Source: Burkholderiaceae bacterium (GTDB lineage: Bacteria; Pseudomonadota; Gammaproteobacteria; Burkholderiales; Burkholderiaceae_C). Taken from it: a stretch of DNA of 64,000 nt. A model generated the notes under the pieces. That model worked only from the letters and a program-made list of their open reading frames with translations. It had not been told where the DNA came from and searched no databases. The stretch spans positions 1 through 64,000 of the forward strand of contig JACKLN010000011.1 in the NCBI GenBank assembly GCA_024235855.1, in the 5' to 3' direction. Every line of letters starts with the position of its first letter. The first letter of the stretch is position 1. This document shows, piece after piece, positions 34,859 to 43,586 of this stretch. The position numbers and the translations under genes were made by a program.

Positions 34859-34891
34859 ACGAAGGCGAACAGCGGTTCGCCTTCGTGCTTT
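34859..34891 (+). terminator. hairpin terminator after HU/tRNA-Val, upstream of ppiD
   Basis: A perfect 11-bp stem (34859-34869 with 34876-34886) with a six-base loop is followed by GCTTT. It most likely ends the HU-tRNA-Val transcript. It is only 23 bp before ppiD, so it could also act as a leader structure for that gene. Confidence 0.65.
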
Positions 34892-34913
34892 CAGGCCCCG
34901 GGAATCCCCAGCG

Positions 34914-36809
34914 ATGTTCGACTTCGTCCGCCAGCACTCCAAGCTGATGCTTGGCCTCATCGTGCTGCTGATCATCCCGTCCTTCGTCTTCTTCGGCATC
35001 GACGGCTACCAGCGCATGACCGACGGCGCCAATGCCACCGTGGCCGAGGTGGCCGGGCAGAAGATCACCCAGGCCGAGTGGGACCTGGCCCAGCGCCGCG
35101 CGGTCGAGACCATGCGCCAGCGCGTGCCTGGCGCCGATGCCTCGCTGTTCGACACGCCCGAGTTCCGGCGCCAGGCGTTGGAGCAGCTGGTGCGTGAGCG
35201 GCTGCTGCTGGCCGCTGCCTACGACCAGCACCTGGTGCCCACCCAGGCACGCCTGCCGGAACTGGTGAAGTCCAGCGGCTACTTCGCGCCGCTGCGCGGC
35301 CCCGATGGCCAGGTCGACCGCGACCGCGCGCTGCAGGCCGGCTTCGGCGACGCGGCCATGGAGCAGCAGATCGCGCTGCGCTACGGCATGGATGCCGTGC
35401 TGGGCGGCGTCAGCAGTTCCGCCCAGGCGGCCCCGGCCGTGGCCAATGCCGCGCTGGATGCGCTGCTGCAGCAGCGCGAGGTGCAGGTGCAGGCCTTCGA
35501 CGCCGGCGCCTACCGCGCCAAGGTGCAGCCCACCGACGCCGAACTCGAGGCCTGGCACAAGGGCCACGCCGAGGAGTTCCGCGCGCCGGAGCAGGCGCAG
35601 ATCGAATGGGTGATGCTCGACCTGGCCACGCTGGCCAAGGACGTGGCCGTGCCCGAAGGCGACCTGAAGGCCTACTACGAGCAGAACGCCGAACGCTACA
35701 CGCAGCCCGAGGAGCGCCAGGCCCGCCACGTCCTGGTCAAGGCCGAACGCGAGGCGCCGGCCGCGGAGCGCGAGAAGGCCCGCGCCAAGGCCGAACAGTT
35801 GCTGGCCCAGGCGCGTGCCAAGCCGGGCGACTTCGCGGCACTGGCCAAGGCGAACTCGGACGACCCGGGTTCGGCGGCCGAGGGTGGCGACCTGGGCTTC
35901 TTCGGCCGCGGCGCCATGGTCAAGCCCTTCGAGGACGCGGCCTTCGCGCTCAAGCCGGGCGAGATCAGCCCGGTCGTCGAGACCGACTTCGGCTACCACG
36001 TCATCCAGCTCGGGGCCACCCGCGGTGGCGAGAAGCGCCCGTTCGACGAGGTGCGCGGCGAGATTGAGCAGGAAGTCCGCCGCTCGCTGGCACAGCGCCG
36101 CTACGCCGAGGCCGCCGAGCAGTTCAGCAACATGGTCTACGAGCAGCCGGAAAGCCTGCAGCCGGTGATCGACCGGTTCAAGCTCGAGAAGCGCACGGCC
36201 ACCGTGCAGCGGCAGCCTGCCCCCGGGGTGGACGGTCCGCTGGCCTCGGCCAAGCTGCTCGACGCGGTCTTCGGCGACGATGCGCTGCGCCAGGGGCGCA
36301 ACACCGATGCGGTCGAGACCGGCCCCAACCAGCTCGTGTCGGCCCGCGTGGTCAAGCACGAGCCCGAGCGCGTGCTGCCGCTGGCCGAGGTGCGCGACCA
36401 GGTGCGCGAACGTGTGGTCGCCGAGCAGGCCGCCGCACTGGCGAAGAAGGATGCCGAAGCCCGCCTGGCGGCGCTGCGCGAGAGCAAGGACGGCGCTGGC
36501 CTGCCGGCCGCCGTGGTGGTGTCGCGCGCGCAGACCCAAGGTCTTCCGCGTCCGGTCGTGGAGGCCGCCCTGAAGGCCGATCCCAAAGGCCTGCCCAGTC
36601 TGCAGCTGGTGGACCTGGGCACCGCCGGCCAGGCCGTGCTGCGCGTGAGCCGGGTGCTGCCGCGAGACCCCGCCGCCGGTGGGGGCGACGCGCCGCTGCG
36701 GCAGCAGTTCGCGCAGGCTCTGGGCAACGCCGAGGCCGAGGCCTATTACCAGGCGCTGGAGCAGCGCTACAAGGCGGTCATCAAGGCCAAGGATCCTGCC
36801 AAGCCCTGA
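34914..36809 (+). CDS. ppiD: PpiD-type periplasmic folding factor (SurA N-domain, parvulin)
   Basis: The 631-residue protein is anchored by one N-terminal membrane helix ('LGLIVLLIIPSFVFFGI', about 14-30) and extends into the periplasm. It has a SurA/PpiD-type chaperone domain (about 35-250), one parvulin domain (about 265-365; 'ARHVLVKAE', 'GDLGFFGRGAMVKPFEDAAFAL', 'FGYHVIQL') and a C-terminal helical part. It helps outer-membrane and secreted proteins fold near the Sec translocon. It is flanked by tRNA genes on both sides. Confidence 0.93.
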   Translation: MFDFVRQHSKLMLGLIVLLIIPSFVFFGIDGYQRMTDGANATVAEVAGQKITQAEWDLAQRRAVETMRQRVPGADASLFDTPEFRRQALEQLVRERLLLAAAYDQHLVPTQARLPELVKSSGYFAPLRGPDGQVDRDRALQAGFGDAAMEQQIALRYGMDAVLGGVSSSAQAAPAVANAALDALLQQREVQVQAFDAGAYRAKVQPTDAELEAWHKGHAEEFRAPEQAQIEWVMLDLATLAKDVAVPEGDLKAYYEQNAERYTQPEERQARHVLVKAEREAPAAEREKARAKAEQLLAQARAKPGDFAALAKANSDDPGSAAEGGDLGFFGRGAMVKPFEDAAFALKPGEISPVVETDFGYHVIQLGATRGGEKRPFDEVRGEIEQEVRRSLAQRRYAEAAEQFSNMVYEQPESLQPVIDRFKLEKRTATVQRQPAPGVDGPLASAKLLDAVFGDDALRQGRNTDAVETGPNQLVSARVVKHEPERVLPLAEVRDQVRERVVAEQAAALAKKDAEARLAALRESKDGAGLPAAVVVSRAQTQGLPRPVVEAALKADPKGLPSLQLVDLGTAGQAVLRVSRVLPRDPAAGGGDAPLRQQFAQALGNAEAEAYYQALEQRYKAVIKAKDPAKP

Positions 36810-36812
36810 CGC

Positions 36813-36818
36813 TATAAT
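36813..36818 (+). promoter_or_regulatory. -10 box of the tRNA-His gene
   Basis: A perfect TATAAT lies 18 bp before the tRNA, immediately after the ppiD stop. No good -35 box is visible 16-18 bp upstream, where the ppiD coding end lies. Confidence 0.5.
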
Positions 36819-36831
36819 GTCGGGCTCTGCG

Positions 36832-36907
36832 GTGGCTGTAGCTCAGTTGGTAGAGTCCCAGATTGTGATTCTGGTCGTCGTGGGTTCGAGTCCCATCAGC
36901 CACCCCA
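36832..36907 (+). tRNA. tRNA-His (anticodon GTG)
   Basis: A complete 76-nt cloverleaf: acceptor GTGGCTG with CAGCCAC, D arm GCTC/GAGT, anticodon loop TTGTGAT (anticodon GTG), T arm with GTTCGAG, encoded CCA. G at 36831 supplies the extra 5' base (G-1) required by histidyl-tRNA synthetase, opposite discriminator C. Confidence 0.97.
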
Positions 36908-36926
36908 CCGAATTGTCCTGAAGCGT

Positions 36927-36970
36927 ACTGGCCCTGATGCCTACCGGCACCAGGGCCGGTTCGTTTTCAG
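36927..36970 (+). terminator. rho-independent terminator of tRNA-His
   Basis: A long stem pairs ACTGGCCCTG with CAGGGCCGGT (36927-36936 with 36951-36960, including one T-G pair) and extends inward by TGCC/GGCA. It is followed by a T-rich TTCGTTTTC tail. Confidence 0.75.
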
Positions 36971-37033
36971 CGCCCCGGGGCGACGGGGACGCATCCGCGC
37001 GATCGGGGCCACATCGATGTGCGACGATCGCGC

Positions 37034-37975
37034 ATGATCATCCGGCCCTTCTGCGTCATTGCCTTCGGCCTGCTCTGCGCAGTGGTCGGAGAAGGGGTGC
37101 GGGCCGAATCACCGTCTGCGCAGGATGCGGGGCCGCCAGAGGTCCTGCGCGCGTCGGTCCGCGAGACCGCGCTGTGGCTGGCCCGTGGTGTCGACAGCTG
37201 GTTCGGCGACAAGCCCTTCAGCGACGGCGGCAGCGTGACCGAGGGCCGACTCGGCCTGAGCCTGCTGCACCGCCCGGACGAGGACAGCGTCTCGGTGCGC
37301 TTCAACGCCCGCTTTCGGCTCCCCAACCTCGAGGACAAGGCCTACGTCTTCGTCGGCCGTGACAACCCGCGCGAGGTCATCAGCGACCAGCCGGGCGCCT
37401 TCACGCGGCCCCAGCGGCTGCAGCCGGAGGACCGGGAGCAGACCAGCTTCTTCGCCGGCGTCGGCGTGCTGCTGCGCGAATCGACGGACCTGCGCGTCGG
37501 CTTCCGGGGCGGCCTCAAGCCCTATGTGCAGCTGCGCTACCGGCAGCCATTGATGCTGGGCGACCGGAAACTGGCCGAGTTCCGCCAGACCTTCTTCTGG
37601 ACCGTGGACGACCATCTGGGGTCGACCACGGCCGTGTCCCTGGAGCGCGCCGTGCATGCCGACCTGGCCGTGCGCTGGCTGGTGTCGGGCACGGTGACGC
37701 AGGCCTCACGCCGGCTGGGCGTGTCGAGCAACCTGGGCGCCTACCGGTTGTTCGGCCCGCAGCGACAGCTGGCGGTCGAGCTGATCGCCACGGCCGAACA
37801 GCACACCGGCGTCGGCCTCACCGACTACGGCGTGCAGGCCCGCTGGCAGCAGCCGGTGTACGCCGACTGGCTGGTGGGTGAGGTGCTGGTCGGCCACTTC
37901 TGGCCGCGGGCCAACGACAGCGTGCCGCGCGATCCGGGCTGGGCGGCGGGGCTGTCGCTGACGCTGCACTTCTGA
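37034..37975 (+). CDS. secreted, probably outer-membrane beta-barrel protein, unknown family
   Basis: I do not recognise this 313-residue protein. It has a signal peptide (cleavage after about Ala24), then alternating beta-strand text ('SVSVRFNARFRLP', 'LRVGFRGGLKPYVQLRYRQPL') and ends in 'GLSLTLHF' with a terminal phenylalanine, all consistent with an outer-membrane barrel. The ATG at 37034 was chosen because it opens the signal peptide; a GTG five codons earlier is possible. It stands alone between a tRNA terminator and a convergent exporter gene. Confidence 0.65.
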   Translation: MIIRPFCVIAFGLLCAVVGEGVRAESPSAQDAGPPEVLRASVRETALWLARGVDSWFGDKPFSDGGSVTEGRLGLSLLHRPDEDSVSVRFNARFRLPNLEDKAYVFVGRDNPREVISDQPGAFTRPQRLQPEDREQTSFFAGVGVLLRESTDLRVGFRGGLKPYVQLRYRQPLMLGDRKLAEFRQTFFWTVDDHLGSTTAVSLERAVHADLAVRWLVSGTVTQASRRLGVSSNLGAYRLFGPQRQLAVELIATAEQHTGVGLTDYGVQARWQQPVYADWLVGEVLVGHFWPRANDSVPRDPGWAAGLSLTLHF

Positions 37976-37992
37976 GCGGGCGCGGCGGCGGG

Positions 37993-38886
37993 TCAGCGCC
38001 GCAGCCCCAGCCAGGTCACGGTGCCCACCACGATGCCCGCACCCAGCAGCTGCACCGCTGCGATGGCCTGGCCCAGGAACACCCAGGCGAGGCCGAGCGC
38101 GAACACCGGCTCCACGTTCATGATCGCGGAGTTGCCCACCACGCCCAGGCGCGGCAGCACGGTGAACATGATCGTGAACGCGGTGCCGTAGAGCACGGTC
38201 AGCAGGCCCAGGCCCCACCAGCCGGGCGTCGCCTGCGGCCAATGGAAGCCGTCCTGTGTGCCCACCGCGGCCAGGGCGAGCAGGCCCACCAGGCCCATCG
38301 TGGTGGCGGTGCGCAGCCGGCCGTCCAGGTCGCCGGCCTCGTGCTGGGTCCACACCAGCGCCAGACCGAAGGTGATGGAGGCCGTCAGCGCGAAGGCCAC
38401 GCCGACGCCGATGCGCCCCCACTGCGCCGCCGCGCCCAGGCCGGACGCCGCCCCCAGCACGTCCAGCGCCAGCGCCAGGCCCAGCAGCAGCACCGGCATG
38501 GCCAGCAGCACGCGGCGCTCCGGCCGGTGGCCGTAAAGCAGTCGTGCCCACAGCGCGGTGCTCAGCGGGTAGGTGTTGAAGGCCAGCAGCGCCAGTGCCA
38601 CCGGCAGGCGCGCCACGGCCGAGTACAGGCAGAAGCTCTGCAGCGCGATCAGCAATCCGATGGCCGGCAGGGCGCGCCGGTGACGGGCCGTGAGCCGGCG
38701 CGGCACGCCCTGCCACAGCACCAGGGCACCGACCACCAGCGCCGTGACGCCGCTGCGGAAGGTCACGGCGGTGAGCACGTCCACGCCGTGGTCGAAGGCC
38801 AGGCGCGCGGCCACGTGGTTCGCGCCCATCATCAGCGCGATCAGCAGCAGCGTGGCGAACGCCGCCGGGGACAGGCGGGTGCTCAA
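37993..38886 (-). CDS. EamA-family (DMT) transporter
   Basis: The 297-residue inner-membrane protein has two EamA repeats and ten membrane segments; 'LLIALMMGANHVAARLAFDHG' opens the first and 'GLLTVLYGTAFTIMFTVLPRLG' lies in the second. It follows the aldolase gene by 4 bp and is probably in its operon. It is not closely similar to the EamA protein at 33377. Confidence 0.87.
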   Translation of the reverse strand: MSTRLSPAAFATLLLIALMMGANHVAARLAFDHGVDVLTAVTFRSGVTALVVGALVLWQGVPRRLTARHRRALPAIGLLIALQSFCLYSAVARLPVALALLAFNTYPLSTALWARLLYGHRPERRVLLAMPVLLLGLALALDVLGAASGLGAAAQWGRIGVGVAFALTASITFGLALVWTQHEAGDLDGRLRTATTMGLVGLLALAAVGTQDGFHWPQATPGWWGLGLLTVLYGTAFTIMFTVLPRLGVVGNSAIMNVEPVFALGLAWVFLGQAIAAVQLLGAGIVVGTVTWLGLRR

Positions 38887-38890
38887 CCGG

Positions 38891-39685
38891 TCACGCGCAC
38901 AGCTGGGCCAGCGTCACGCCGGCACGCCGCACCGCGGCGCCGAAGACCTTGGGATAGAGGTCGCCCTGCGGGTCGCTGTCCTGCACGTTGCGCGACGACT
39001 GCGCGCGGGCCGCGTCGCTCAGGCGCAGCGTCTCGCCCGGCATCGCATGCGCCAGCGCCTGCACGTGGCAGGCGCTCTGCAGCACGTAGTACCAGTAGAA
39101 GGCGCTGGCCACGCTGTGCTCGGCCACCAGCAGGCCGTGGTTGCGCAGGATCATCACCGGCTTCGTGCCCAGGCTGGCCACCAGGCGCGGCTGCTCGGCG
39201 GTGCTCGTCGTCACGCCCTCGAAGTCGTGGTAGGCCACACGGCCGTCCAGGAAGGCGGCGTAGAAGTTGTCCGGGGCCAGGCCCTCGGCCTTGCAGGCCA
39301 CGGCCACACCGTGGCGGTCGTGGGTGTGGATCACGCAGTGGGCGTCGGGCCGGGCGGCGTGGATGGCGCTGTGGATCACGAAGCCAGCGCGGTTGACGCC
39401 ATAGGCGGTGTCGTGCAGCGGGCGGCCGGCCAGGTCCACCTTCACGAGGTTGTGCGCGGTCACCTCGCCATAGTGCAGGCCGAAGGGGTTGATCAGGTAG
39501 GCGGGCGCGCCGTCCGGGCCCGCCACGCGCACCGTGATGTGGTTGAAGATCTCCTCGGCCCAGCCGCGCGCGAAGAAGACGCGGTAGCACGCGGCCAGTT
39601 CCAGGCGGGCCTGCCATTCGCTGGTGTCCATGCCGGCGGGGCGGCAGGCCGCGGCCGCATCGGGGTCGAAGAGCTGGGTCGTCAT
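38891..39685 (-). CDS. class II aldolase/adducin family protein
   Basis: The 264-residue enzyme has the class II aldolase (AraD/FucA) fold. Zinc ligands are visible in 'CVIHTHDRHG' and in 'LRNHGLLV', and the N-terminal 'GWAEEIFNHITVRV' is typical. The start at 39685 has AAGGAG a few bases upstream. Substrates may be sugar phosphates or decarboxylated acids; the sequence does not say. It is divergent from a LysR gene, its likely regulator, and precedes an EamA exporter. Confidence 0.88.
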   Translation of the reverse strand: MTTQLFDPDAAAACRPAGMDTSEWQARLELAACYRVFFARGWAEEIFNHITVRVAGPDGAPAYLINPFGLHYGEVTAHNLVKVDLAGRPLHDTAYGVNRAGFVIHSAIHAARPDAHCVIHTHDRHGVAVACKAEGLAPDNFYAAFLDGRVAYHDFEGVTTSTAEQPRLVASLGTKPVMILRNHGLLVAEHSVASAFYWYYVLQSACHVQALAHAMPGETLRLSDAARAQSSRNVQDSDPQGDLYPKVFGAAVRRAGVTLAQLCA

Positions 39686-39775
39686 GGTGTGTCTCCTTGG
39701 GACGAACGGCACTGTAGAACCCGGCCGAAGGCGTTGCCAATGCCAGATCAGTCAGAGTGATAACCTGCTGGCATC

Positions 39776-40684
39776 ATGACCTTGCAGCAGGTGCTGGACT
39801 TCCTGGCCGTGGCCGAGCACGGTGGGCTGCATGCGGCCGCCCGCAGCCGCGGGCAGACACAACCGGCGCTCAGCCGGTCGCTGCGACGTCTGGAGGCCGA
39901 CCTGGGCGCGCCGCTGTTCGAGCGCCATGCGGGTGGCATGCGGCCCACGGTCTTCGGCCAGCGCTTCGCCGTGCACGCGCGGCGCGTGGCGGCAGAGGCC
40001 CAGCAGGCCCGCGATGCCGTGCGTCAGCTGCGTGGCGAGGCCGGCGGGCGCGTGCGCTACGGCAGCGCTGCCACCCCGGCGCTGCTGCTGGCGCCGGCGG
40101 CCATCGCGCGCTTTCGCCACCGCTGGCCGGAGGTGGCACTGCAGGGCCGCAGCGGCCTGCTGCACATGCTGGCACCCGCCCTGCGCGATGGCGACCTGGA
40201 CCTCGTGATCGCACCCCTACCCGACGGCCCGCTGGACCCGGGCCTGCAGGCGCGCCCGCTGCTGGTCAGCGAGACGGTGCTGGTGGCGCGGCGCGACCAC
40301 CCGAAGGCGCGGGTGCGCACGCTCAAGGCGCTGGCGGACACGGCCTTCGTCGTGGCGGCACCACCCGGGCTGCCGGGCGCGGGTATCCACGCGGCGTTCG
40401 AGCGCGCCGGCCTGGGCCCGCCGCGCGTCGCGTTGCAGACCGACGGCCTGGTGGACACGCTGGCGATGCTGGCCGCCGGGGAGGGCGTGGCCATGCTGCC
40501 GGCCGCGCTGCTCAAGGCCGGCCTGCTGCGCGAACCGCTGGTGCGGCTGCCGGTGGAGGAGGAACTGCCGCGCTACGCCGAGGCGCTGGTGACCCGCCGC
40601 GACGGCAGTCTGACCCCGGCGGCGCAGGCACTGGCCACGGAGTTCGAGCGCGAAGCTGCCTACCTGGGGTTGACGCCAGGCTGA
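39776..40684 (+). CDS. LysR-family transcriptional regulator
   Basis: The 302-residue regulator has an N-terminal winged helix-turn-helix (about 1-60, 'HAAARSRGQTQPALSRSLRRLE') and a periplasmic-binding-protein-like effector domain (about 90-295). It is divergent from the class II aldolase / EamA pair across 90 bp, the usual arrangement for a regulator and its target. The effector is unknown. Confidence 0.9.
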   Translation: MTLQQVLDFLAVAEHGGLHAAARSRGQTQPALSRSLRRLEADLGAPLFERHAGGMRPTVFGQRFAVHARRVAAEAQQARDAVRQLRGEAGGRVRYGSAATPALLLAPAAIARFRHRWPEVALQGRSGLLHMLAPALRDGDLDLVIAPLPDGPLDPGLQARPLLVSETVLVARRDHPKARVRTLKALADTAFVVAAPPGLPGAGIHAAFERAGLGPPRVALQTDGLVDTLAMLAAGEGVAMLPAALLKAGLLREPLVRLPVEEELPRYAEALVTRRDGSLTPAAQALATEFEREAAYLGLTPG

Positions 40685-40733
40685 GGCTGGCGTCGTGTCA
40701 GCCCCGCCTGCAAGGCGGGGCCGGGGCGTGCCG

Positions 40734-40982
40734 TCAGGTGGTGGCCGCGGTCACGCCGAGGCAGTTGTTGCACTTGCCCAGGCCGCGCAGGCGTGGGTCG
40801 GGCTTGCCTTCGCCGGTCTTGAAGTTGGCGTGGCACTTGATGCACACGTACATCTTCGAGCTGGACATCATCGGCTTGACGCCGGGCTCGGCGTTGGGCC
40901 GGGCGGCCGTGTACTCGGCCTGGGTCTGGCGGAGCTTCGGGGCGGAGGGGTCGGCGGGGGTCGTAGCGCGTTTGGTGGCCAT
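40734..40982 (-). CDS. small CxxC (zinc-ribbon-like) protein downstream of the cbb operon
   Basis: The 82-residue protein has two cysteine pairs, CIKC and CNNC, about 25 residues apart, fitting a zinc ribbon. The N-terminal half is polar and disordered-looking. The start at 40982 (MATKRATTP) is an ATG; the longer frame is not supported. It lies 80 bp after cbbA on the same strand and may be read with the cbb operon. I know no function. Confidence 0.6.
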   Translation of the reverse strand: MATKRATTPADPSAPKLRQTQAEYTAARPNAEPGVKPMMSSSKMYVCIKCHANFKTGEGKPDPRLRGLGKCNNCLGVTAATT

Positions 40983-41062
40983 GGCGGTTGGAAACGGCGG
41001 AGGACCGGCCGCAGAGGCCGGCACAAAACCCGTATTGTCCGCCAGAAACCGAATTGCCCGCC

Positions 41063-42100
41063 TCAGCGATACCTCGGAGCCATCTTCTCTAGGGGGAGGG
41101 GCTTGATCTTCGCCGCCATTCCGGCGCAGCCAAAGGCCTCGAAACGCTGCGCGCAGACGCCCTGCGCCGCGGTGCGCGCCGCCTCCAGTGCCTTGCGCGG
41201 GTCGAACTCCGAGCGCTTGGTGGCGAACAGCTGGCGCATGGCACCGGTCATCGCCAGCCGGATGTCGGTGTCGATGTTGACCTTGCGCACGCCGCTGGCG
41301 ATGCCGCGGCGGATCTCTTCCACCGGCACGCCATAGGTCTCGGGCAGGTCACCGCCGTACTCGCGGATGATGGCCAGCCATTCCTGCGGCACGCTGGACG
41401 AGCCGTGCATCACCAGGTGGGTGTCCGGGATGGCGGCGTGGATGGCGGCGATGCGGTCGATGGCCAGGATGTCGCCGGTGGGCGGGCGGGTGAACTTGTA
41501 GGCGCCGTGGCTGGTGCCGATGGCGATCGCCAGCGCATCGACGCCGGTGGCGGCGACGAAGGCCTTGGCTTCCTGCGGATCGGTCAGCAGCTGGTCGTGG
41601 CTGAGCGTGCCTTCGGCGCCGACGCCGTCCTCCTCGCCGGCCTGGCCGGATTCCAGCGAGCCCAGGCAGCCGAGCTCGCCTTCCACCGACACGCCCACCG
41701 CGTGCGCGATCTCGCAGACGGTGCGCGTGACCTCGACGTTGTAGTCGTAGGGCGCCGGGGTCTTGGCGTCGGCCTTCAGCGAGCCGTCCATCATGACGCT
41801 GGTGAAGCCCGAGCGGATGGCCTGCACGCACACGGCCGGCGAGGCCCCGTGGTCCTGGTGCAGCACGACCGGGATGTCCGGGTGCGTCTCCACCGCGGCC
41901 AGGATCAGGTGGCGCAGGTAGGCCTCGCCGGCGTACTTGCGCGCGCCGGCCGAGGCCTGCAGGATCACCGGCGACTGCGTGGCCTGCGCCGCCTCCATGA
42001 TGGCCTGGACCTGCTCCAGGTTGTTGACGTTGAAGGCCGGCACGCCGTAGCCGTGTTCGGCGGCGTGGTCCAGCACCTGGCGCAGGGAAGCAAAGGCCAT
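41063..42100 (-). CDS. cbbA: class II fructose/sedoheptulose-bisphosphate aldolase (Calvin type)
   Basis: The 345-residue zinc enzyme condenses triose phosphates to fructose bisphosphate and sedoheptulose bisphosphate in the Calvin cycle. Metal and substrate residues appear in 'VLHQDHGASP', 'EGELGCLGSLESG', 'GTSHGAYKF' and 'VMHGSSSVP'. It matches the Calvin-cycle subtype of class II aldolases. It is the last recognisable enzyme gene of the cbb operon, 20 bp after cbbY. Confidence 0.95.
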   Translation of the reverse strand: MAFASLRQVLDHAAEHGYGVPAFNVNNLEQVQAIMEAAQATQSPVILQASAGARKYAGEAYLRHLILAAVETHPDIPVVLHQDHGASPAVCVQAIRSGFTSVMMDGSLKADAKTPAPYDYNVEVTRTVCEIAHAVGVSVEGELGCLGSLESGQAGEEDGVGAEGTLSHDQLLTDPQEAKAFVAATGVDALAIAIGTSHGAYKFTRPPTGDILAIDRIAAIHAAIPDTHLVMHGSSSVPQEWLAIIREYGGDLPETYGVPVEEIRRGIASGVRKVNIDTDIRLAMTGAMRQLFATKRSEFDPRKALEAARTAAQGVCAQRFEAFGCAGMAAKIKPLPLEKMAPRYR

Positions 42101-42120
42101 CGGGGTTCTCCTTGGGTTGA

Positions 42121-42900
42121 CTATCCGAACTGGGAAACGCTGTCCATTTCCTGGTGCCAGGCCTGCAGGTCGTCGAGCGTGACCGGGCCGCCGGTGCTGC
42201 CGGCCAGCGCCGGGCGCCAGCCCTCGCGCGTGTGCAGGCCGGGGCCGATGGCGATGGCGCCTTCGATGGTGGCGTTCGCGAAATAGGCGCTGCGCGGCAC
42301 GACCACCGGCACCTCGGCCGCCAGCGCGGCCGCGACGCCGCCGGGCGAATCCTCGATGGCCACCGCCTGCAGCGGGTTGAGGTCCAGCGCCTGCAGCGCA
42401 CGCAGGAAGACCTCGGGGTCGGGCTTCTTCTTGGCCACGTCCTCGCCGCAGACCGCGACCTCGAACACCTCGCGCCAGCCCGGGCCGAAATGCAGACCCA
42501 GCAGCGCATCGACATTCGCGCGGCTGGTGGTGGTGGTGACGGCCTGGCGGAGGCCGGCGTCGCGGGCCTCGTCGATGAGTTCGCGCACGCCGGGCCGCAG
42601 CGGGATGCCGGTCTCGCGCACCAGGGTGGTGTAGATGGCCGTCTTGCGGCGGTGCAGTTCCTCCACCAGCGCGTCGCGCTCGGCGGCGGTGGGGGGCGCG
42701 TCCGGCCGCTGCGCCATGTCGGCGCGCAGGCGTTCGCGGCCGCCGGTGATGTTGAGCAGGTGGCCGTAGTAGGCCTCGTCCCAGCGCCAGAGCAGCCCCA
42801 TGGCCTCGAAGGCCTGGTTGAAGGCGATGCGGTGGCCGTCGCGCTCGGTCTCGGCCAGCGTGCCGTCGACGTCCCAGAGGATGGCTTTCAACGTCGTCAT
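42121..42900 (-). CDS. cbbY: HAD phosphatase CbbY
   Basis: The 259-residue HAD hydrolase has the nucleophile motif D10-V-D-G-T ('LWDVDGTLAETE') and the later 'KKKPDPEVF' and 'EDSPGGVAAA' motifs. CbbY removes xylulose 1,5-bisphosphate, a misfire product that inhibits RuBisCO, which fits its operon position. The start overlaps the cbbZ stop as ATGA. Confidence 0.92.
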   Translation of the reverse strand: MTTLKAILWDVDGTLAETERDGHRIAFNQAFEAMGLLWRWDEAYYGHLLNITGGRERLRADMAQRPDAPPTAAERDALVEELHRRKTAIYTTLVRETGIPLRPGVRELIDEARDAGLRQAVTTTTSRANVDALLGLHFGPGWREVFEVAVCGEDVAKKKPDPEVFLRALQALDLNPLQAVAIEDSPGGVAAALAAEVPVVVPRSAYFANATIEGAIAIGPGLHTREGWRPALAGSTGGPVTLDDLQAWHQEMDSVSQFG

Positions 42901-43586
42901 GTGGTTTCCTTCGGTGCGCTCGGGGCGAGCAGGGGGCTGAAGTCAGCGATCACGCGGTCGGGACCGCAGGTCGCCACGGGTTCGCCCCCGTTGTATCCCC
43001 AGGGCAGCAGCCAGGCAACGATGCCCGCACGGCGGGCAGTGGCGGCGTCGATGGCCGAGTCGCCGACGAACAGCGCTCGCTCGGGTGCCACGTCGAACTC
43101 GCGCAGGCAGGCCTCGATGCCCGCCGGGTCGGGCTTGCGGGTGGCCAGCGTGTCGCCGCAGACGATGCGGTCGAAGGGGCTGCGCAGGTCGTGCGCATCG
43201 AGCACGCGGTCGGTGTAGCGCGTCTCCTTGTTGGTGACGATGGCCAGCTTCGTGCCCTGGGCCCGCAGGGCGGCCAGCGTCTCGCGCACGCCCGGGTAGA
43301 GGCGGCTGCGCGTGCCGCAGCGCGCGGCGTAGAAGCGGTCGTACACCGTGCCGATGGCGGCCAGTTCCGGGCTGCTGCGCACCTGCTCCGGTGTGCGCCC
43401 GCTGGCGCGCGCGATGGCCTGCACCAGCAGCGCGCCGGTGCCGTGGCCGATCCAGCGGGCCACCTGCGCTTCGTCCACCACCGGCCAGCCGTAGGCGCGC
43501 AGCGTGTCGTTGACGGCGTCGGTGATCTCCGGCGCGGTCTCGACCAGCGTGCCGTCGAGGTCGAAGCAGACGAGGTCGAAGGTCAT
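42897..43586 (-). CDS. cbbZ: phosphoglycolate phosphatase
   Basis: The 229-residue HAD enzyme dephosphorylates 2-phosphoglycolate, the product of RuBisCO oxygenation. The motif 'CFDLDGTLVETAPE' carries the nucleophile Asp; 'KPDPAGIEACLREF' and 'FVGDSAIDAATARRAG' complete the site. ATGA overlaps join it to tkt upstream and cbbY downstream. Confidence 0.93.
   Translation of the reverse strand: MTFDLVCFDLDGTLVETAPEITDAVNDTLRAYGWPVVDEAQVARWIGHGTGALLVQAIARASGRTPEQVRSSPELAAIGTVYDRFYAARCGTRSRLYPGVRETLAALRAQGTKLAIVTNKETRYTDRVLDAHDLRSPFDRIVCGDTLATRKPDPAGIEACLREFDVAPERALFVGDSAIDAATARRAGIVAWLLPWGYNGGEPVATCGPDRVIADFSPLLAPSAPKETT

Noticed and set aside
34745..36907. tRNA-Val and tRNA-His as integration sites of a mobile element
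   Set aside because: No integrase and no repeated tRNA 3' end are visible nearby; the genes around them are housekeeping genes.
40701..40721. Perfect 9-bp hairpin between the LysR gene and the CxxC gene as a terminator
   Set aside because: The stem is good, but neither side has a T run, so I did not list it as a terminator.
40734..40982. CIKCH read as a cytochrome c heme site
   Set aside because: The protein has no signal peptide, and a second CxxC pair nearby fits a zinc ribbon better.
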